This document shows, piece by piece, positions 9,473 through 18,513 of a DNA stretch of 64,000 bases. Below the pieces are notes generated by a model, which saw nothing but the letters and a program-made list of their open reading frames with translations, did not search any database and was not told the origin of the DNA. The DNA comes from UBA6623 sp965226435. GTDB lineage: Bacteria > Acidobacteriota > Terriglobia > Bryobacterales > UBA6623. Numbering within the stretch: position 1 is the stretch's first letter; the number at the start of each line of letters is the position of its first letter. The position numbers and the translations under genes are program-made. Where the stretch lies: NCBI GenBank assembly GCA_965226435.1, contig CBDDCY010000013.1, positions 124,001 through 188,000 on the forward strand. The letters are read 5' to 3'.

Positions 9473-9555
9473 TCGTGTATTTGGTCGGGTGTCTAGCTCC
9501 TCCGAAAATAGCCCATCAAGCGTACGGTGCACTAGCTTGCGGCTCGCCAACGTCG

Positions 9556-9668
9556 CAAATCTTTTGAGCCGCGAAGCGGCGGCGGGAACCGTAGCCCAGG
9601 GTGAAGCGAAGCGCAACCCTGGGTCGCCCCGCCACTACAGGTGAGCCCTGAAAGGGCGGCAGGAGCGT
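9556..9668 (+). repeat. Palindrome-rich dispersed repeat, copy A
   Basis: An element of about 105 bp: a GCCGCGAAGCGGC palindrome, then TAGCCCAGGGT ... ACCCTGGGT arms around GAAGCGAAGCG, then CCCTGAAAGGGCGGC. Related copies are at 20440-20550 (same strand) and 29725-29825 (inverted). It occupies the ribD-ftsY gap. Confidence 0.8.
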
Positions 9669-9682
9669 CATCGTCCCCATTT

Positions 9683-10642
9683 TCATGGCCGCGTTTCGGT
9701 TTCAAACAGCGACCGCACGAAGATTTCGGCGTCAAAGGGCATCAGGTCATCCGCTTGCTCGCCCAGCCCCACGTAGCGAATGGGCAACTTCAGCTCTCGC
9801 GCGATGGCGACGGCAATGCCGCCTTTCGCGGTCCCGTCGAGCTTAGCAATGACCAAGCCCGTGACCGCCGCGCTCTTGGTGAACTGACGCGCTTGTTCGA
9901 GTCCGTTTTGCCCGGTCACCGCGTCGAGAACGAGCAATACTTGGTGCGGCGCGCCGGGAATCAGCCGCCCCGTCGTGCGCGTCATCTTTTCGAGCTCGGC
10001 CATCAAATTCGACTTGGTATGCATGCGGCCGGCGGTATCCACGATGACCACATCGCTGCCGCGGGCCTTGGCCGCCTTCAGGGCATCGAAGACAACCGCG
10101 CTCGGGTCGGCGCCGGCTCGCTGCCTGATGACCTCCGATGACGTCCGGTTGCCCCACGCTTCGAGCTGCTCGGCGGCGGCCGCTCGAAATGTATCGCCGG
10201 CACAGAGCAACACGCTTCGCCCTTCCGCATGGAAACGATGGGCCAACTTGCCGATCGTGGTCGTCTTACCCACGCCGTTGACGCCGACGACCAAGATGAC
10301 TTCCGGCCCCGAGACGGGTTTCCTCGGCTCGTCGCCCGACTCTTTGAGCGCGTCCAGCAGATGCCGAGCGATGCGGGTCTTCAGCTCTTCTCCATCGGCC
10401 ATTTGATCGCGGTCGAGCTGCTCACGCACGTCATCGAGAATTTCCGCCGTTGTACGGACGCCGATGTCGGCGCCGATCAGCGTCATTTCGAGCTCTTCGA
10501 GAACGTCCTCGTCGATCTCCTTCTCACCTTGGAGAAGATCGTCGATCTGATCAACCAATTGATCACGGGTCTTCGAAACGCCTTTCTTAAAGCGTTCGAG
10601 GACGGTGGGATCGGGTGGAGGGCCGAACAGAGTTTGAATCAT
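9683..10642 (-). CDS. ftsY: Signal recognition particle receptor FtsY
   Basis: A 319-residue SRP GTPase that docks ribosome-nascent chain-SRP complexes to the Sec translocon. It is a minimal NG form without the long acidic A domain of E. coli FtsY. The N domain occupies about residues 1-105. G-domain motifs are GVNGVGKTTT (G1, about 120-129), DTFRAAAAEQL (insertion box/G2), DTAGRMH (G3), AKLDGTAKGG (G4) and GLGEQADDLMPFD at the C-terminus. ATG at 10642 fits the family start MIQTLF; upstream codons only lengthen an unconserved leader. It heads a leftward run of genes. Confidence 0.95.
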   Translation of the reverse strand: MIQTLFGPPPDPTVLERFKKGVSKTRDQLVDQIDDLLQGEKEIDEDVLEELEMTLIGADIGVRTTAEILDDVREQLDRDQMADGEELKTRIARHLLDALKESGDEPRKPVSGPEVILVVGVNGVGKTTTIGKLAHRFHAEGRSVLLCAGDTFRAAAAEQLEAWGNRTSSEVIRQRAGADPSAVVFDALKAAKARGSDVVIVDTAGRMHTKSNLMAELEKMTRTTGRLIPGAPHQVLLVLDAVTGQNGLEQARQFTKSAAVTGLVIAKLDGTAKGGIAVAIARELKLPIRYVGLGEQADDLMPFDAEIFVRSLFETETRP

Positions 10643-10825
10643 CGCGAATATTCCCGCGGGACCGCCGTGAACCGACAATGGCGCCAGACCGCAATGACGA
10701 TCCTCGGACGCGTTTCCTCGCCAGAGCGCCGCCCGACCGCTCAAACCCGGGCAATATGTCGATCATAGCAAGCCCTGAATAGCCTATAATCCAGTGTCCA
10801 TGGGGATGGTTCCCAGGAGGTTCGC

Positions 10826-11701
10826 ATGATTTCACGACGCGATTTTCTCGGCACATCGGCGGCCTTGTTGCCGGCCGTGGCGGGGACGCCTTACGCCGCC
10901 TCGGCCCAAGAGTCGGCCTCGATTACTAAAGCCGTGCTGATCTCGATGCTGCCCAAGCAATTGCCTTACCTTGACCGTTTCAAGCTCGCCGTCGACATCG
11001 GGTTCAAGGAAATGGAAGTGCAAACGGTCGATAGCGACGACGAGGCCGCCAAGATCAAGAACGCCGCCGACCAAGCCGGGTTGCGCATCCACTCGGTAAT
11101 GAACCAAGCGCACTGGCGCTATCCCCTATCGAGTCCCATGGCCGAGGAAGTCGAAACCAGCATGCGAGGCATGCGGGTGTCGCTTCAGCAAGCCAAGCTT
11201 TACGGCGCCGACGCTGTCTTGCTCGTGCCGGCCGTCGTCCGTGACGACACGACCTACGAGCAAGCTTGGGAGCGATCGCAAAAGCAAATTCGCGAGCTGA
11301 TCCCGCTCGCTGAAAAGCTCGACGTCATCATCGCGGTCGAGGAGGTTTGGAACAAATTTCTGTTAACGGCGCGAGACTTCGTGCAATATATCGACGAGTT
11401 CGAACACCCGCTGATTCAGGCCTATGTCGATGTCGGCAATATGGTGCACTACGGCGTTCCGCAGCATTGGATCCGCCAAGCCGGCAAACGCATCGTCAAG
11501 GTGCATCTGAAAGACTACGTAAGGCGGACGCGCCAATTCGTCAACCTCGGCGAAGGCGACATCAATTGGGAAGAGGTTCGCAAGGCCTTCGCCGAAGTCG
11601 GCTACACCGGAACGGCCACCGTGGAACTCAAGGCCGGCGACCGCTCTTACCTGGCGGACGTCAGCCGTCGGGTTGACCGCTTGCTGGGCTTGGCGGGGTA
11701 G
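10826..11701 (+). CDS. Twin-arginine exported sugar phosphate isomerase/epimerase-like TIM barrel
   Basis: A 291-residue protein with a Tat-type leader (SRRDFLGTSAALLPAVAG) followed by an AP-endonuclease-2/xylose isomerase-like TIM barrel. The segments EVQTVD, IIAVEEVWNKF, QAYVDVGNM and VKVHLKDY are metal-site strands of this superfamily. Such exported members are numerous in Acidobacteriota and Planctomycetes and usually accompany Gfo/Idh oxidoreductases in carbohydrate use; one is encoded nearby at 14130. The exact substrate is unknown. AGGAGG lies just upstream of the ATG, and a TATAAT hexamer is at 10785-10790. Confidence 0.85.
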   Translation: MISRRDFLGTSAALLPAVAGTPYAASAQESASITKAVLISMLPKQLPYLDRFKLAVDIGFKEMEVQTVDSDDEAAKIKNAADQAGLRIHSVMNQAHWRYPLSSPMAEEVETSMRGMRVSLQQAKLYGADAVLLVPAVVRDDTTYEQAWERSQKQIRELIPLAEKLDVIIAVEEVWNKFLLTARDFVQYIDEFEHPLIQAYVDVGNMVHYGVPQHWIRQAGKRIVKVHLKDYVRRTRQFVNLGEGDINWEEVRKAFAEVGYTGTATVELKAGDRSYLADVSRRVDRLLGLAG

Positions 11702-11783
11702 ACTAACAGCAGTCCCACTGATTCCTTCGCACCTCGTTCCCGAAGTTTGTGGGCAAGGCGATTCGATTCCGCCAGGAAGACGA

Positions 11784-12473
11784 ATGCCGATGACGCCGAG
11801 ATCGCGCTTCGAAAAGACTCGACGCCCATCGATCGCTCCGAACAACTCTTTTGGACGGTTGTCGGCTCACCTGCCCCCGCTCGCGCTCTTTCTGTGTTTG
11901 TTTCCCTTGCACGGGCAGCAGCGGGATCCGGCGATCGAAATTTACGGTTTGACGGGAGTTTATAGGCAGGGCAATCTTTCCGTTTCCTCGGCGTGGCGCC
12001 CGCAATTCGGCGCCGGGGTTTTGTTGCCTGTGGGGAGGAAGTGGGCCGGGCTGGCCGATTTGACGACGACCGCCGTGGAGTCGAATTGGGTCCCGGGCGG
12101 CTCCCCGTTGGGCCCCGCGGGACCCAACTTTTCGAGAGAAAGACGAATCGTCCTCCAGCCCTCGATCGTTCGGCTGTGGAGAAGAGACCGCTTCACGATC
12201 TACCTGGGAGGCGGCGTGGGGATGGAACACCAACGCCAAAAGAACCGCATCCGACCGGTCGTGGGCCACGACGAAAACGGCGCGCCGATTGTCGCCGATG
12301 AGTTTGTCGGCACCGAAACCGAAAGGACCCAAGCGACTCTGCTCGTGCGCGGCGGCGTATTGGCCAATCTAATGCCGCGCGTCGTCTTTCGGGTCGGGTT
12401 CTCGTGGCTGCCCCGCTACGCGGACGAATCGCCGTCGGCGTCCGTCATTGTGGGCGTTGGGTATCGGTTTTAG
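11784..12473 (+). CDS. Predicted outer-membrane beta-barrel-like protein
   Basis: A 229-residue protein with an N-terminal leader (hydrophobic stretch LPPLALFLCLFPLHG at about residues 32-46). Alternating aromatic and hydrophobic strands follow (EIYGLTGVYR, FTIYLGGGVGME, VVFRVGFSWLPRY), and it ends in VGVGYRF with a C-terminal Phe, as in outer-membrane barrels. I do not recognise a family beyond this. AGGAA precedes the ATG at 11784. It follows the isomerase-like gene on the same strand at about 80 bp. Confidence 0.6.
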   Translation: MPMTPRSRFEKTRRPSIAPNNSFGRLSAHLPPLALFLCLFPLHGQQRDPAIEIYGLTGVYRQGNLSVSSAWRPQFGAGVLLPVGRKWAGLADLTTTAVESNWVPGGSPLGPAGPNFSRERRIVLQPSIVRLWRRDRFTIYLGGGVGMEHQRQKNRIRPVVGHDENGAPIVADEFVGTETERTQATLLVRGGVLANLMPRVVFRVGFSWLPRYADESPSASVIVGVGYRF

Positions 12474-12553
12474 TTGAGGAAATGCGGGTTGGTGACTGCC
12501 GCGCACCGGCGGGCTCGGTCCCACCGAACCTTCACGCCCTACTCCGACACGCC

Positions 12554-13360
12554 CTACTCCGACGATCCAGCGTCGGCCGGTTGCCCGGCGACTCCGCGGC
12601 GCAGCAGCACCACCACACCCGCCGCCACCAACCCCAGCGCCATCCATTGCGTCGTGCTCAAGGGGCCTCCTCCGGGGAAGACACGCTCGGAGGCGTCGCG
12701 GAGAAATTCGACCCAAAAACGGAATGTCGAATAAAGCACCAAATACCAGCCGATGATCGTTCCCGATCCGTGCGCCTTGCCGAACAGCCAAAGTAAGAAA
12801 AATCCCACCGCCAGCGTGCCGAACGATTCATAAAGTTGCGTCGGGTGCAAGTGGACATTCAGCGGCACCCCCACGAACTCATGCGCCACCGGATCGGTAA
12901 AGCTCACCGCCCAGGGCAACGACGACTCCTTGCCCCAGCAACAGCCCGCCGCGAAACAGCCTAGACGTCCGATACCGTGACCGATCGCCAGCCCCGGCGC
13001 GAAGACATCCGCCGTCGCCAGACCCGGCAAACCGTATTTGCGGGTGAACCAAACCGCCGTCCCTAGCGCCGCCAGTAATCCGCCGTAAAACACGCCACCG
13101 GCTTGAAGGGCGGAAAGCGAAAAGATGCGGCCGGGGGAGGAAAAGTAATAGTCGGCATTGGCCACGATCATAAAACCCTTGGCGCCAACGATCGCCGCCA
13201 GGAAGACGTAAACCGCGAGATTGCCGACCTGATCGGCGTCCATACCGACACGTCGGGCCAAGCGGCCGACAACCCACAAGCCCACCAAGAATCCCACGGC
13301 GACCAACACGCCATAGGTCGGCATCGAGAACGAACCGATCGTGAAAAGCCGGGGACACAT
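12554..13360 (-). CDS. lgt: Prolipoprotein diacylglyceryl transferase
   Basis: A 268-residue integral membrane enzyme that transfers diacylglyceryl from phosphatidylglycerol to the lipobox Cys of prelipoproteins. The family opening (LFTIGSFSMPTYGVL) and the Lgt signature region (GHGIGRLGCFAAGCCWG, then VHLHPTQLYE) are present, with about seven membrane segments. Asn in the usual GRxGNF motif is replaced by Cys, a change seen in part of the family. It lies 21 bp downstream of lspA on the same strand, a natural pairing in lipoprotein maturation. Confidence 0.93.
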   Translation of the reverse strand: MCPRLFTIGSFSMPTYGVLVAVGFLVGLWVVGRLARRVGMDADQVGNLAVYVFLAAIVGAKGFMIVANADYYFSSPGRIFSLSALQAGGVFYGGLLAALGTAVWFTRKYGLPGLATADVFAPGLAIGHGIGRLGCFAAGCCWGKESSLPWAVSFTDPVAHEFVGVPLNVHLHPTQLYESFGTLAVGFFLLWLFGKAHGSGTIIGWYLVLYSTFRFWVEFLRDASERVFPGGGPLSTTQWMALGLVAAGVVVLLRRGVAGQPADAGSSE

Positions 13361-13381
13361 ATTCGAAAACGAACCCGATGA

Positions 13382-13900
13382 CTACGCGGACCGCTCCGCC
13401 TTCGCCTCTTGCCGGGCGTTCGAGAAGGAATCGAACACGAGCAGGCCCGCCCCCGTCGTGATCGAGCTGTCCGCGACGTTGAACGCCGGCCAGTGATAGC
13501 CGGCAACAGCGAAGTCTAGAAAGTCCACCACGAAACCGTACACCGCGCGGTCGTAGAGATTCCCCACGGCCCCGGCCAGAACCAACGTCAGCCCGAACTG
13601 AAAGCGCCGCGCCCCCGATTCGGCCTGGAAAAACAGCACCACCACCAGCGCAACCGCCGCCACCGACAACGCGGGAATCACGATCTCGCGGATCGCCGGC
13701 GACGCGTCGGCCAGCAGACTAAACGCCATGCCCGTGTTGCGCGTGTGGACCAGGTCGAAAAAGCCGTCGATCACCGGCCTAACACTGTGTAGCGGCATCG
13801 AGGCGGCGATAGCGAGCTTCGTGACGCGGTCGGCGGCAACGATCAGCACCGCCGCGGCCAGGTAGATCCCCACCCATTTGCGCTCGATTTCGATGGCCAT
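13382..13900 (-). CDS. lspA: Lipoprotein signal peptidase II
   Basis: A 172-residue membrane aspartic protease that cleaves signal peptides of lipidated prolipoproteins. Four membrane segments are visible. The two catalytic Asp blocks are GAVGNLYDR and FNVADSSITTGAG; the other conserved motif is NTGMAFS. AAGGG lies just before the ATG. It forms an operon with lgt, so the diacylglyceryl transfer and cleavage steps are co-expressed. Lipoprotein clients in the window include the M16 protease at 33172. Confidence 0.94.
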   Translation of the reverse strand: MAIEIERKWVGIYLAAAVLIVAADRVTKLAIAASMPLHSVRPVIDGFFDLVHTRNTGMAFSLLADASPAIREIVIPALSVAAVALVVVLFFQAESGARRFQFGLTLVLAGAVGNLYDRAVYGFVVDFLDFAVAGYHWPAFNVADSSITTGAGLLVFDSFSNARQEAKAERSA

Positions 13901-14129
13901 CAGCCCTTCCGCGTCCGAGGGTCAACACCGTGGGATTGACCTTCGGAACGTTCTCAGTCTATCGCACGCGGTCCGACGCCGCGCCCGGCTGATCGGAAGC
14001 CCCGACGACGGCCTCGCATGGACGCCTGCCGTCGTTTGCGCCCATAATGGTCCAGGTACAGGCCCTCGCATGGCAGCGTCGTAACGGCTCGACGGAAGCG
14101 CTCTCGTAAGGCCGGGAAAGGCATTGTTG

Positions 14130-15407
14130 ATGTCCGACACAACCCAAGCGGAATCGCGACGTTCCTTCTTGAAATCCTCGACCGCGGCGGGAGTCGCCGC
14201 CGGTTTCCAAATCATCAAACCCGAACTCGTCCGAGGGGCGGGCAAGGAAAAACTCAAGGCCGGGATCATCGGCTGCGGCGGCCGCGGGACCCGCGCTGTC
14301 AACGATCTGCTGAGCGGCAATGCAAACGTCGAGCTCGTCGCCATGGGCGACCTGTTCGAAGACCAGCTCGAAAAGTCCATCCGTCGCCTGCGCGGCGGCG
14401 ATGAATTCCCCCAAATCACCGACCGCGTCAAAGTCGCCCCCGACCGCCGCCATACCGGTTTCGACTCCTACAAGAAGATCATCAACAGCGACGTCGATAT
14501 CGTCATGCTGACCGCGCCCCCCGGCTGGCGCCCGATTCACTTCGAGGCGGCGGTAAAGGCCGGCAAGCACGTCTTCGCCGAAAAACCAATGGGAACCGAT
14601 CCGGTCGGCGTTCGCCGATTCATGGAAGCGGCGCGCGAGTCGGAACGCAAGAAGCTAACCGTCATGACCGGCGCTCAGCGGCGTTCGCAGCAAGAGTACG
14701 TGCAATCGGTCGAGAAGATCCAGAACGGAGAAATCGGCGATGTCGTCGCGACCTACGCCAACTGGGTCAGCGGCCCGGTCATCAAGGGCAAGGAGTTTCT
14801 CAACAAAAAGAAAGGCCTGGAGTGGCAGCATCGCGCCTGGTATTCCTATGTCTGGATCTGCGGCGACCAAGTCGTCGAGCAGCATCTCCACAACATCGAC
14901 GTGATCAACTGGGTCATGGGCAGTCACCCGATCAGCGTCGTCGCATCAGGCGGCGCGGCTTGGCGGCCTCGCGAAATGATCTACGGCAACATCTACGATC
15001 ATCTGTTCTCGGACTTCGTGTATCCCAACGGCGCCCGCATGACCAGCCATTGCCGCCAATACCCGGAACGCAAGGTTCGCCGCGTCAACGAGCTGGTCGT
15101 CGGCACGAAGGGCAGCAGCGATTGCCGCGACCTGGGTCAAAAGGCCGACGTCAGCCCCTACGTCCATGAACACGTCGAAATGGTCAACAGCATTCTCGGC
15201 GAGGGCCCTTACATCAACCGCGCCATGGCGGTGGCCGAAAGCACCATGACCGCCATCATGGCCCGCGAAGCCGGCTACGCGGGCATCGAGGTCACTTGGG
15301 ACATGATCATGAAATCGAAGCTCGATCTGATGCCCAAACGCTTCGATTTGGAGGCGGAAGTGGACATCCCGCCGCTGCCGCGCCCGGGCGAGTACCAGTT
15401 CGTTTAG
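14130..15407 (+). CDS. Twin-arginine exported Gfo/Idh/MocA family oxidoreductase
   Basis: A 425-residue NAD(P)-dependent oxidoreductase. The Tat-like leader has SRRSFLKSS near residue 9. The Rossmann domain starts at AGIIGCGGRG; the catalytic-domain linker has AEKPMGTDP (the EKP motif), and D-x-x-H-type residues lie in VVEQHLHNIDVINW. Known family members oxidise sugars, inositols or aldoses, or act on glycosides by an oxidative route. The Tat leader places it in the periplasm, probably with a tightly bound cofactor. ATG at 14130 has GGGAAAGG upstream. The lipoprotein pair lies divergently upstream. Confidence 0.88.
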   Translation: MSDTTQAESRRSFLKSSTAAGVAAGFQIIKPELVRGAGKEKLKAGIIGCGGRGTRAVNDLLSGNANVELVAMGDLFEDQLEKSIRRLRGGDEFPQITDRVKVAPDRRHTGFDSYKKIINSDVDIVMLTAPPGWRPIHFEAAVKAGKHVFAEKPMGTDPVGVRRFMEAARESERKKLTVMTGAQRRSQQEYVQSVEKIQNGEIGDVVATYANWVSGPVIKGKEFLNKKKGLEWQHRAWYSYVWICGDQVVEQHLHNIDVINWVMGSHPISVVASGGAAWRPREMIYGNIYDHLFSDFVYPNGARMTSHCRQYPERKVRRVNELVVGTKGSSDCRDLGQKADVSPYVHEHVEMVNSILGEGPYINRAMAVAESTMTAIMAREAGYAGIEVTWDMIMKSKLDLMPKRFDLEAEVDIPPLPRPGEYQFV

Positions 15408-15727
15408 CAGCCTGTGGCAGGAGTCTGTTCGGCGAAAATGCGGGACTGCCGTTCGATTTTCGCTCGTTGAACCGCTCTATTTCCGACACCGGTCGACGGC
15501 GAAAATCGGTGGCTGTACCCTTTTTTTGCGTAGTAGAACTTACGCCGCGGGCTGTTCATCTAGTACTCAGACCACGTGAAAAGACACCTTTTCCCGACCT
15601 TGTTGAGAAGGCTTCGATCCGCCATTGCGGAGGAAACCACTGCCAACCAGAGCCGCATCACCACGCGATGCGGTCACTCAAGAATAGTGCTTTGCAGCCG
15701 AACAAACTTTTTCATGCGGTCGTGGCA
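15408..15727. other. Intergenic region between convergent genes
   Basis: About 320 bp with no supported gene. It has repeated GCGAAAAT/ATTTTCGC arms near 15440-15510 and a small hairpin (CCGCATC ... GATGCGG) near 15655-15675, which may end transcription from either side. Confidence 0.4.
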
Positions 15728-17512
15728 CTAGGGGACCGCGGACGTACTCGCGCCACCCCTGAGATCAAAGACCGCGATCTCGTCGTCTTCCAGGAACGGA
15801 GGCCCGCATCGCGCGGTCAGTTGTCGCCGGATCTCGTCAAAGATCTCATCGGGGATCCCGCCCAGCCGCCGTACGCGCTTCGCCCCCAGAATATCCCCCG
15901 GCGCAACCTCCCTCGTCAGCTCTCGCCCGCGGCTTTCGCGGCGGTTCTTATGCAAGACGACCCAATCAAACCCCAGCTCTCGTAACCGCGCGTCATCAAG
16001 CGGACGCTCCAGCCGCGGAACCCCCGCCAGATCCGCCAACACCGGTTCCGACCGAATCGCCGCCGAGGCCCCCGGTGGATAGGTAGAGATATAGCCGTCC
16101 GCGATCGGACGCCGGTGAACCGTCTGCGCCCGAAGGTTGTGTGCCGTGCGGTTGCGCTGATGAAACGGAATGTCGAGGACCGCGCCGTCTCCCTCGGCGA
16201 CGGCAAGCTTTTCGTGGAGCGGCGAGATTTCGACCCGTTGCATCGGGTACGGAACCCAAAGATACTCCAAAATCACAAGCCCGCAAACAACCAGGAACTT
16301 GCCGTCCCCGCGAATCGTCCGCGACGCGCCGAATCCGGCCAAGACCGCCAACGCCAGGCTCGTCAAGATCAAAAACCGGTTCGCAACGCGCAACATGTCA
16401 AGCGGCGGAAAAGTCGGCCACAGGGCGAAGGGCAGCGAAATGTTCTCGTGGAGCACCCCGTTCCACCACGGCTGAGCCCCAAGCGAGAGAACCAGCCCGC
16501 CCAACCCCACGCAAGCCCAAAACAGCGCGCCCCGGCGGCGGCCCCAAAGCCCGAGGACCGCCAACACAACCGGAACGAACCCGAGATAGCTCATGAATCC
16601 GGCCGCGTGGTAAGCGCGGTCGGCATAGGCCTCGGCCATTCGCTCTCCCCAGAAAGGATGGGCGTAGGGAGGCGTGAACAGATACGCTCCGTCGATCCCG
16701 CGATCAACCGCCGGCTTGCGGAAATAGTCTTCGCCGGAAACGTCTTCGGCAATCATCGGCCAAGCGGCCGGCACGATCAGCACCACCGCCAAGATAGCGG
16801 CGGCGCCCCAACGGATAACCAGCTCCCGGCGAAGCTGCCTCGCGCGCGCCAATTCCCACACGCCCGCGAACCCCAGCAACAGGAACAACAGCATCCCGAG
16901 GTGCCAACTACAAAGCGCGTTCAACGCGAAACAAGCGCCCAGGCCGACAACGTTACGCTTGGCCGCCCCGCGAACCGTGCGAAAGAAGAACCACAGAGTC
17001 AGGGGCAGAAACTGCACCGACGCCAAGTTGAGGTGCTCGAGAGTCTGTTCCAGATGTTGGGGGAAATACGCAAAGATGATTCCGGCGAGAAAAGCGGCGC
17101 GGCCGTCTTCGGTAAGGTCCTTGACCAGCAGATACATACCCCAACCGGCCATCCAAAGCCCGAGCAAAATACAAAAGTTGTAAGCCGCCGCTTCGCCCCA
17201 AATCAGGTTCACCGGCATCCCGACAATCATGTTGAACGGCGAGTGTGTGTGGAAGATGAGATCAGCACCGACGGGGTGAAACAGATATTGCGAGTGATAG
17301 GGGGACTGCTGCAGGTCGATCAAGGCGGTTTTCCACCACCAAGAATTCCAGTAGTTCTGCCATACGTCGCCCGAGCCCGCCGGCAGCGCGGACCGCATCC
17401 GCGACACCAACGGAAAGGTCATGCACAGGGCCGCCGCGAGGTAGAGCCACGGGACGCGGCGCGGCGCGTCTAAGAGCAGCCTGAGTTTCGAATCCGCCGT
17501 CGCCGTGGTCAT
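15728..17512 (-). CDS. Large polytopic membrane protein, glycosyltransferase-like (GT-C/YfhO type)
   Basis: A 594-residue protein with about ten to twelve membrane segments in the first 440 residues and a soluble C-terminal domain. An early acidic loop after the first membrane segment (GSGDVWQNYWNSWW) and the overall layout resemble GT-C lipid-linked-sugar transferases and YfhO-like proteins. The soluble part contains LDIPFHQRNRTAHNLRAQT. No donor or acceptor can be assigned. ATG at 17512 follows a purine-rich GAGGCGAAAG; upstream residues in the same frame look non-coding. Confidence 0.65.
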   Translation of the reverse strand: MTTATADSKLRLLLDAPRRVPWLYLAAALCMTFPLVSRMRSALPAGSGDVWQNYWNSWWWKTALIDLQQSPYHSQYLFHPVGADLIFHTHSPFNMIVGMPVNLIWGEAAAYNFCILLGLWMAGWGMYLLVKDLTEDGRAAFLAGIIFAYFPQHLEQTLEHLNLASVQFLPLTLWFFFRTVRGAAKRNVVGLGACFALNALCSWHLGMLLFLLLGFAGVWELARARQLRRELVIRWGAAAILAVVLIVPAAWPMIAEDVSGEDYFRKPAVDRGIDGAYLFTPPYAHPFWGERMAEAYADRAYHAAGFMSYLGFVPVVLAVLGLWGRRRGALFWACVGLGGLVLSLGAQPWWNGVLHENISLPFALWPTFPPLDMLRVANRFLILTSLALAVLAGFGASRTIRGDGKFLVVCGLVILEYLWVPYPMQRVEISPLHEKLAVAEGDGAVLDIPFHQRNRTAHNLRAQTVHRRPIADGYISTYPPGASAAIRSEPVLADLAGVPRLERPLDDARLRELGFDWVVLHKNRRESRGRELTREVAPGDILGAKRVRRLGGIPDEIFDEIRRQLTARCGPPFLEDDEIAVFDLRGGASTSAVP

Positions 17513-17651
17513 CGAGTCTTTCGCCTCACGGTACGCGTCGATCCACAAAGGGCGACGCGAATCAAGCCGACGTAGGACTGATCTTACAGGAGACGACGGA
17601 CCGGAATGCTGGCTGTCGGACGCGCGGGGCCGCGAAGAATCTCGGCTGAGG

Positions 17652-17858
17652 TTAGCAGCTGATGCCGCTACCGCCGCCGGCGGCAAGCACGAGCACACTC
17701 CCCATTTTCTTGGCAAGCCTCCGCCACGGCCGCGAAAGCGCCGGGAACGCGGCAGTCAGCGTTAGCGTGACGAAACCGGCCAGCAAGGCGTATTCGACCA
17801 GATCCTGCGCCCGACAATCTTTTAGGAAGCCGCGGGCGCGATGTAGGAACTCGATCAT
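17652..17858 (-). CDS. Orphan Flp/Fap-type IVb pilin-like protein
   Basis: A 68-residue protein with the layout of Flp pilins: a short charged N-terminus, then QDLVEYALLAGFVTLTLTAAFPAL. This matches the conserved Glu-Tyr pair and hydrophobic helix of mature Flp subunits. The usual prepilin peptidase Gly before the motif is not clear (RAQDLVEY), so processing is uncertain. No tad/cpa assembly genes are nearby. It is encoded upstream of the large membrane protein on the same strand. Confidence 0.7.
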   Translation of the reverse strand: MIEFLHRARGFLKDCRAQDLVEYALLAGFVTLTLTAAFPALSRPWRRLAKKMGSVLVLAAGGGSGISC

Positions 17859-18048
17859 GCCGCTTGAGTCTTAAAGTCGAGGGAACACTCCTATTTTGCT
17901 TGTGGCGAGGCTTCAGCGGCTATAGAGAAGTCGTACCGATTGGGGGTAAGGGAAAGTTCGTAGAGGGCCCAAACGAAAGATTGGTTTCGACCCGCCGGAA
18001 CCAACAGGTCGCAGGTCTACTTCACGGAGTGGGGCCCTCGGAAGCGAC

Positions 18049-18318
18049 CTACTGTTCTCGACGCTGATCGGCGAACTGTTCGGTCGTGACCAGTGAGTCG
18101 AAAATAGCGAGTACTTGCTTGCGGTAGGCGTACATCCGCCGGAGGTTGTTGCGGAAGGCGGGGCCGTATTCGCGGGCTCGCATCCATTTGCTGAAAAGTT
18201 TCGGGGAGATGTCGATTTCGCGGCGCAGTTCCTCGGCTGAACGGCCGCGCAGAAACATGCCGTAGAAGATCGCCGCCTCGCGCTGCGGCGAGTGCAGTTC
18301 GGGGTCGATGCCTTGCAT
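18049..18318 (-). CDS. Small helix-turn-helix-like protein, unknown role
   Basis: About 89 residues from the ATG at 18318. The middle part (SAEELRREIDISPKLFSKWMRAREYG) reads as a helix-turn-helix with a Trp-containing recognition helix. It is followed by a basic helical tail (NNLRRMYAYRKQVLAIFDSLV). This suggests a small DNA-binding regulator. I cannot name a family with certainty. A longer frame to 18399 exists, but the extra residues look like leader. Confidence 0.55.
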   Translation of the reverse strand: MQGIDPELHSPQREAAIFYGMFLRGRSAEELRREIDISPKLFSKWMRAREYGPAFRNNLRRMYAYRKQVLAIFDSLVTTEQFADQRREQ

Positions 18319-18513
18319 GGACGATGTGGTTTCCAAGACTCGGCTCCAACTCGGAAAAAACCAGTATAGGCCCGGTCCCGACTCCGCGCAAGCCGTCAAA
18401 GGTACTTAACCATTCGCTTCGGCCGTCACGAGAACGATCTTTAGCGGCGCCGCGGGCCGCGAGATAGCGAGTCGACCAGGGCCGATCTCGCTCGGACTGC
18501 TACAATCGCTTCC

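Noticed and set aside
16115..17473. 452-codon open frame on the plus strand inside the membrane-protein gene
   Set aside because: Arg/Gln/Pro-rich translation typical of an antisense shadow; the minus strand has a coherent membrane protein.
17652..18318. Flp pilin and HTH-like gene as a regulated pilus system
   Set aside because: No prepilin peptidase, secretion ATPase or tad genes nearby; adjacency alone is not evidence.
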